This document shows, one piece after another, positions 7,434 to 10,281 of a DNA stretch of 10,281 bases. The stretch lies in the NCBI GenBank assembly GCA_025934635.1, contig JAICWX010000306.1, positions 1 to 10,281 of the forward strand. Reading direction: 5' to 3'. The notes below the pieces were generated by a model. It worked only from the letters and a program-made list of their open reading frames with translations, searched no databases and was not told the DNA's origin. Source of the stretch: Streptosporangiaceae bacterium (GTDB lineage: Bacteria; Actinomycetota; Actinomycetes; Streptosporangiales; Streptosporangiaceae). Position numbers and translations under genes: made by a program. The first letter of the stretch is position 1, and each line of letters opens with the position of its first letter.

Positions 7434-7525
7434 TTATCAGCGACATCGATGGAGCATCAATGTCGTTGCCAGGGAACCAGGCGAGTGAGGGAAGGGGGCG
7501 GTGATGCGGGTGTGACCGCTGATAA
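7434..7525. repeat. 9-bp inverted repeat enclosing a hairpin
   Basis: TTATCAGCG (7434-7442) and CGCTGATAA (7517-7525) are exact inverted copies 74 bp apart. The left copy overlaps the stem of the hairpin at 7438-7468. The pair could define a small folded RNA domain, alternative pairings in a leader of the lipoprotein gene, or the ends of a small inserted element. Confidence 0.45.
7438..7468. repeat. strong 31-nt hairpin, terminator or leader element
   Basis: Bases 7438-7446 pair with 7460-7468 (nine pairs, one of them G-T), then one C/A mismatch, then GATG (7448-7451) pairs with CATC (7455-7458) around the 3-nt loop GAG. No T-run follows on either strand, so a classical intrinsic terminator is not shown, although actinobacterial terminators often lack one. 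It lies 39 bp after the epimerase tail and about 150 bp before the lipoprotein gene. Confidence 0.55.
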
Positions 7526-7613
7526 CCCGATCCGCTGGTCAGCCCGCCGCTTGAGCTAGGCGCGACCGTCCCGCACGTAATCTGGAGGTACCCGAAAGCG
7601 GTCGCCGTGGCAC

Positions 7614-7618
7614 GGAGG
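7614..7618 (+). promoter_or_regulatory. ribosome binding site deciding the lipoprotein start
   Basis: GGAGG at 7614-7618 is 5 nt before GTG 7624 but overlaps the first in-frame GTG at 7618. GTG 7624 is therefore the better start. Confidence 0.6.
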
Positions 7619-7623
7619 TGACG

Positions 7624-8559
7624 GTGCGTCCTATTCGCATCCCGCGTCTCACATTGCTCAATGTCACCACCAGAACCACCGTCACCGTCAGAATCGCGGC
7701 CATCGCCGTGGCTATCATCCCGGTCCTCGCCGCCTGCTCCGGCGCGCCGCTGTCGCACCCGGTATCCGCCAACGCCGCCGCCAAAGTCCCGGCCACCTAC
7801 TACGTCGCCCTCGGCGACTCCCTGGCTCAGGGCGTCCAGCCGGACGCCAAAGGCACCAGCGTCGAGACCCCCCACGGCTACCCCGACCTGGTCTACGCCA
7901 CCCTGCACCGCAGCCATCCAAGCCTCAGCCTGATCAAGCTGGGCTGCCCCGGCGAGACCACCGTCACCATGATCAAGGGCGGGATCTGCCATTACCCCGG
8001 CGGATCACAGCTCAAGGCGGCCGACGCCTTCCTGCGGCAGCACCGCGGCCAGGTGCGCCTGGTCACCATCGACATCGGCGCCAACGACCCCGAAGCCTGC
8101 AGCGGCCAGCCCAGCTTCAGCCAGCTCGCCGTCTGCGCCGTCAAGGGCATCCCGTCCGCCGTCACCCACCTGGCCACGATCGTGAAGCGGCTGAAGGCCG
8201 CGGCCGGCCCGGGCGTCCGCATCGTCGGCATGAACTACTACCTGCCCGCGTTGGCCGAGTGGCGCAACGGCCTGTCCGGCCACGCGGTCGCCTGGACCGC
8301 CGAGAAGCTCGCCGCCGCCTTCAACGCCCTGCTCGGCCGGGTGTACACGAAACACGGAATACGGGTCGCGAACGTGTTCGGCGCCTTCCAGACCAGTGAT
8401 TTCGACGATCATGGCCAAGCCCTCCCGCGCAACGTCACCCTGCTCTGCCGGTGGACCTGGGAGTGCGCCGTCCCGCCCCGCGGCCCCAACCAGCACGCCA
8501 ACCAGGCGGGCTACCAGGTCATCGCCCGCACGTTCCTGCACGCCGCCAACCTGAGCTGA
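7624..8559 (+). CDS. secreted SGNH/GDSL hydrolase, predicted lipoprotein
   Basis: A 311-residue esterase/lipase-like enzyme of the SGNH superfamily, exported and probably lipid-anchored. The N-terminus has arginines followed by a hydrophobic stretch (about 24-37) and the lipobox VLAAC, with C38 as the modified Cys. SGNH blocks are clear: block I ALGDSLAQG with nucleophile S66, block II G107 in KLGCPGET, block III DIGAND with N154 as oxyanion residue, and block V NQHANQAGY with H291. The Asp usually three residues before the His is replaced here by Pro (GPNQH), so the enzyme may use a Ser-His dyad or another acid. Four or more Cys residues in the mature part (for example C108 and C122) may form disulfides, as fits an exported protein. 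Start GTG 7624 is chosen from the ribosome site; GTG 7618 would add two residues. The substrate is unknown. Confidence 0.88.
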   Translation: MRPIRIPRLTLLNVTTRTTVTVRIAAIAVAIIPVLAACSGAPLSHPVSANAAAKVPATYYVALGDSLAQGVQPDAKGTSVETPHGYPDLVYATLHRSHPSLSLIKLGCPGETTVTMIKGGICHYPGGSQLKAADAFLRQHRGQVRLVTIDIGANDPEACSGQPSFSQLAVCAVKGIPSAVTHLATIVKRLKAAAGPGVRIVGMNYYLPALAEWRNGLSGHAVAWTAEKLAAAFNALLGRVYTKHGIRVANVFGAFQTSDFDDHGQALPRNVTLLCRWTWECAVPPRGPNQHANQAGYQVIARTFLHAANLS

Positions 8560-8672
8560 GCCGGCCGGCCGCAATGCAGGCAAGCCTGGCGGCGACCTTG
8601 ACACCAGCGCGAACGCGGACGGAGGGTGGGAACTGGGTTTACCTGACCGTCTCACGAGCCTCGGAGGTCCCC
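8560..8672 (+). promoter_or_regulatory. intergenic region before the lactonase gene
   Basis: This 113-bp gap starts with alternating CCGGCCGGCC (8561-8570) and a short dyad CAGGC-AA-GCCTG (8577-8588), which might end transcription of the hydrolase gene. TTGACA at 8598-8603 looks like a -35 box, but no fitting -10 follows. GGAGG at 8663-8667 is the ribosome site for the lactonase, 5 nt before ATG 8673. The lactonase operon therefore probably has its own promoter here, but its position is not settled. Confidence 0.35.
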
Positions 8673-9485
8673 ATGGCCGCAGGTACGACTGTCAGCATCC
8701 TCCCGTGCGGAGCGATGACCGCCGATCTCACCTGGCTCCTGCTGGCACCCAACCGGTCGATACGCAACCGGAACAACAAGGACCTGCCGGCCGAGTGGGT
8801 CGACGTGCCGACGCACTGCGTGCTGGTAGACACCCCCGACGGCCGGCTGCTGTGGGACACCAGCTGCCCGCGGGACTGGGAGACGCACTGGGCCTCGACC
8901 GGCCTGCAGGACTTCTTCCCCTACGACAAGGTCTCCGACGAGGAGTACCTCGACTCCCGGCTCAAGCAGCTCGGCGTCGCCCCCGGTGACGTCGACTACG
9001 TCGTCCTGTCCCACCTGCACTTCGACCACGCCGGCAACGTCAAGATGTTCAAGGAGACCAACGCGAAACTGGTCTGCAGCGCCAAGGAGAAGGAGTGGGC
9101 CTTCGGCTTCGAAGGACCGTTCAACGGCGCTCACCTCAAAGCCGACTACGAAGACCTGACCTTCGAGACCGTCGACGGCGACGCGGAGTTCCTGCCCGGG
9201 GTCAGCTTCATCCAGACTCCGGGACACACGCCGGGCAGCATGTCGATGCGGGTGGACCTGCCCGAGACCGGCACGATGATCTTCACCGCCGACGCGGTCT
9301 ACATGGGCGAGAGCTACGGCCCGCCCGCGGTCCCCGCCGCCATCGTCAACAACCTCGAGCAGTTCTACTCGAGCGTGGAGAAGCTCCGCGGGATCGCCAC
9401 CGAGACCAACGCCACCGTCGTGTTCGGCCACGACGCCAACCAGATCAAGCAGCTCCGCGTCGCCCCGGACGGGAGCTACCGCTGA
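8673..9485 (+). CDS. metallo-beta-lactamase-fold lactonase, AiiA/AttM (N-acyl homoserine lactonase) family
   Basis: A 270-residue cytoplasmic metallohydrolase expected to open a lactone ring with two metal ions. All family ligands are visible: HLHFDH gives H114, H116, D118 and H119; TPGHTPGS gives H185; FTADAVY gives D207; FGHDANQ gives H253. Y210, three residues after the bridging Asp, matches the catalytic Tyr of AiiA, and GHD followed by an acidic/amide-Q pattern near the C-terminus is typical of AiiA and AttM/BlcC. Length fits (250-280). ATG 8673 has GGAGG 5 nt upstream; the open frame extends further upstream into the previous gene, but without family similarity. The stop TGA shares one base with the next ATG, so it is translationally coupled to a 4-hydroxybutyrate-oxidising type enzyme. 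A gamma-butyrolactone-type substrate is therefore more likely than acyl-homoserine lactone, though both are possible. Confidence 0.88.
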   Translation: MAAGTTVSILPCGAMTADLTWLLLAPNRSIRNRNNKDLPAEWVDVPTHCVLVDTPDGRLLWDTSCPRDWETHWASTGLQDFFPYDKVSDEEYLDSRLKQLGVAPGDVDYVVLSHLHFDHAGNVKMFKETNAKLVCSAKEKEWAFGFEGPFNGAHLKADYEDLTFETVDGDAEFLPGVSFIQTPGHTPGSMSMRVDLPETGTMIFTADAVYMGESYGPPAVPAAIVNNLEQFYSSVEKLRGIATETNATVVFGHDANQIKQLRVAPDGSYR

Positions 9486-10281
9486 TGACAGACAGCCCGA
9501 ATACAAAAAGCAGCGGGCATGTCGGCATCGACCTGGCCGAGGAGACCATCTTCACCTGGGGCGCGCCGCCGCTGAAGTTCGGCGCCGGGGCGGTCGACGA
9601 GATCGGCTTCGAGATGGCCCAGTTCGGGGCCAAGCGGGTGCTCATCGTGACCGACCCCTCGATCAACGCGCTCGGCATCCCGGCCCGCATCGCCGAGTCG
9701 CTGTCCAAGCACGGGATCACCTCGGAGATCTTCGACGGGGTGCACGTCGAGCCGACCGACGACAGCATGGACAAGGCGGCGGGCTACGCGCGCACGCAGG
9801 GCCCGTGGGACGGCTTCGTCGCGGTCGGCGGCGGCTCGGCCATCGACACCGCCAAGGCGGTCAACCTGCTGACCACCGACGAGGGCGCGCTGATGGACTA
9901 CATCAACAAGCCGATCGGCGAGGGCCGCGCCCCCAGCAGGCAGCTCAAGCCGCTGATCGCGGTGCCCACCACGGCCGGGACCGGCTCGGAGAGCACCGCG
10001 ATGTGCGTGCTCGACATCTTGTCGATGAAGGTCAAGACCGGCATCAGCCACTGGCGGCTGCGGCCGACCCTGGCCGTGATCGACCCGCTGCTGTCGCTGA
10101 CCATCCCGCCGGAGGTCACCGCGTCGGCCGGGATGGACATCGTCTGCCACGCGCTGGAGTCCTACACCGCCCGCTGGTACACCACGTTCGACCGCAAGCA
10201 GCCCGAGCAGCGCGTCACCTACTGCGGCTCCAACCCGGTCTCCGACCTGTGGTGCGAGCAGGCGCTGCGGCTGCTGGCCAC
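9485..10281 (+). CDS. iron-type alcohol dehydrogenase resembling hydroxyacid-oxoacid transhydrogenase (ADHFE1-like), 3' end beyond window
   Basis: The first 265 residues of an expected 420-430 are present. The protein belongs to group III metal-dependent alcohol dehydrogenases. It has the N-terminal strand FTWGAPPLKFGAGA, the nucleotide motif AVGGGSAIDTAKAV (about 113-126), VPTTAGTGSES (about 160-170), and D218 and H222 in GMDIVCHALESY, the first two metal ligands. The other two His ligands lie outside the window. The spacing and wording of VEPTDDS, PIGEGR, LKPLIAVPTT and especially YCGSNPVSDLW after an insertion behind the metal site match, as I recall it, mitochondrial ADHFE1. That enzyme oxidises 4-hydroxybutyrate to succinate semialdehyde while reducing 2-oxoglutarate to D-2-hydroxyglutarate with tightly bound NAD. 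ATG 9485 overlaps the lactonase stop. An NAD-dependent 4-hydroxybutyrate dehydrogenase is the alternative. Confidence 0.88.
   Translation, partial: MTDSPNTKSSGHVGIDLAEETIFTWGAPPLKFGAGAVDEIGFEMAQFGAKRVLIVTDPSINALGIPARIAESLSKHGITSEIFDGVHVEPTDDSMDKAAGYARTQGPWDGFVAVGGGSAIDTAKAVNLLTTDEGALMDYINKPIGEGRAPSRQLKPLIAVPTTAGTGSESTAMCVLDILSMKVKTGISHWRLRPTLAVIDPLLSLTIPPEVTASAGMDIVCHALESYTARWYTTFDRKQPEQRVTYCGSNPVSDLWCEQALRLLA

Larger units (their letters stand above)
7053..7617. other. 565-bp stretch without an intact gene: repeat island, gene tail and hairpin
   Basis: In order this holds a GC-rich run just after the hydrolase stop that could fold weakly, an AT-rich island with a perfect 16-bp inverted repeat (7090-7149), and the tail of an epimerase gene (to 7399). 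A strong hairpin (7438-7468) inside a wider inverted repeat (7434-7525) follows, then the leader of the lipoprotein gene. No tRNA, CRISPR or transposase coding sequence is visible. The mix of a beheaded gene and an AT-rich dyad suggests a past insertion or deletion. Confidence 0.6.

Noticed and set aside
7551..7583. TTGAGC and TAATCT as a promoter for the lipoprotein gene
   Set aside because: The 21-nt spacing is too long for a standard housekeeping promoter.
7400..7617. Possible ydaO-type (cyclic-di-AMP) riboswitch upstream of the exported hydrolase, suggested by GGGAACC
   Set aside because: The other conserved blocks of that class could not be found in the right order.
8598..8652. Promoter candidates: TTGACA at 8598, and GGAAC (8629) with CGTCT (8648) resembling an ECF-sigma promoter
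   Set aside because: TTGACA has no -10 at a normal distance, and the GGAAC/CGTCT spacing of 14 nt is shorter than usual; neither is supported well enough to call.
8451..8672. N-terminal extension of the lactonase from 8451
   Set aside because: It overlaps the SGNH gene, has no family similarity, and ATG 8673 has a well-placed GGAGG.

Overview
The window is GC-rich throughout its genes, with G or C at nearly every third codon position. GTG starts, short leaders and GGAGG-type ribosome sites also occur. This points to a high-GC actinobacterium (Streptomyces/Streptosporangium-like); the genus cannot be read from the sequence. Seven genes are supported, two of them cut by the window ends, plus two gene remnants and one non-coding stretch rich in inverted repeats. 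Every gene except the first is on the + strand.

Left block (1-4940): a 12-segment APC-superfamily permease on the - strand (C-terminus beyond the window) is divergent, across only 28 bp, from a choline/ethanolamine-kinase-like phosphotransferase. The kinase gene overlaps an 821-residue flavoprotein of the dimethylglycine/sarcosine dehydrogenase type (FAD-binding oxidoreductase half plus GcvT-like folate half). Together they look like an uptake-and-demethylation unit for an N-methylated amine or amino acid, with the kinase an unexplained partner.

Middle block (4941-7617): a decayed MarR-type regulator remnant sits directly in front of a CocE/NonD-type serine hydrolase (5346-7052). After the hydrolase comes a 565-bp stretch without an intact gene. 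It holds an AT-rich island with a perfect 16-bp inverted repeat, the last 68 codons of an NAD-dependent epimerase/dehydratase, and a strong 31-nt hairpin inside a wider inverted repeat. This looks like a deletion or insertion scar with added regulatory or mobile structure.

Right block (7618-10281): a secreted SGNH/GDSL hydrolase with a lipobox precedes a metallo-beta-lactamase-fold lactonase of the AiiA/AttM type. The lactonase stop overlaps by one base the start of an iron-type alcohol dehydrogenase that closely resembles hydroxyacid-oxoacid transhydrogenase (ADHFE1 type); this last gene is cut by the window end. Lactonase plus 4-hydroxybutyrate-oxidising enzyme suggests a gamma-butyrolactone/4-hydroxybutyrate catabolic module, analogous to the Agrobacterium BlcC-BlcB pair but with a transhydrogenase-type enzyme.

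All functional calls come from motif and family recognition by eye; no searches were run.
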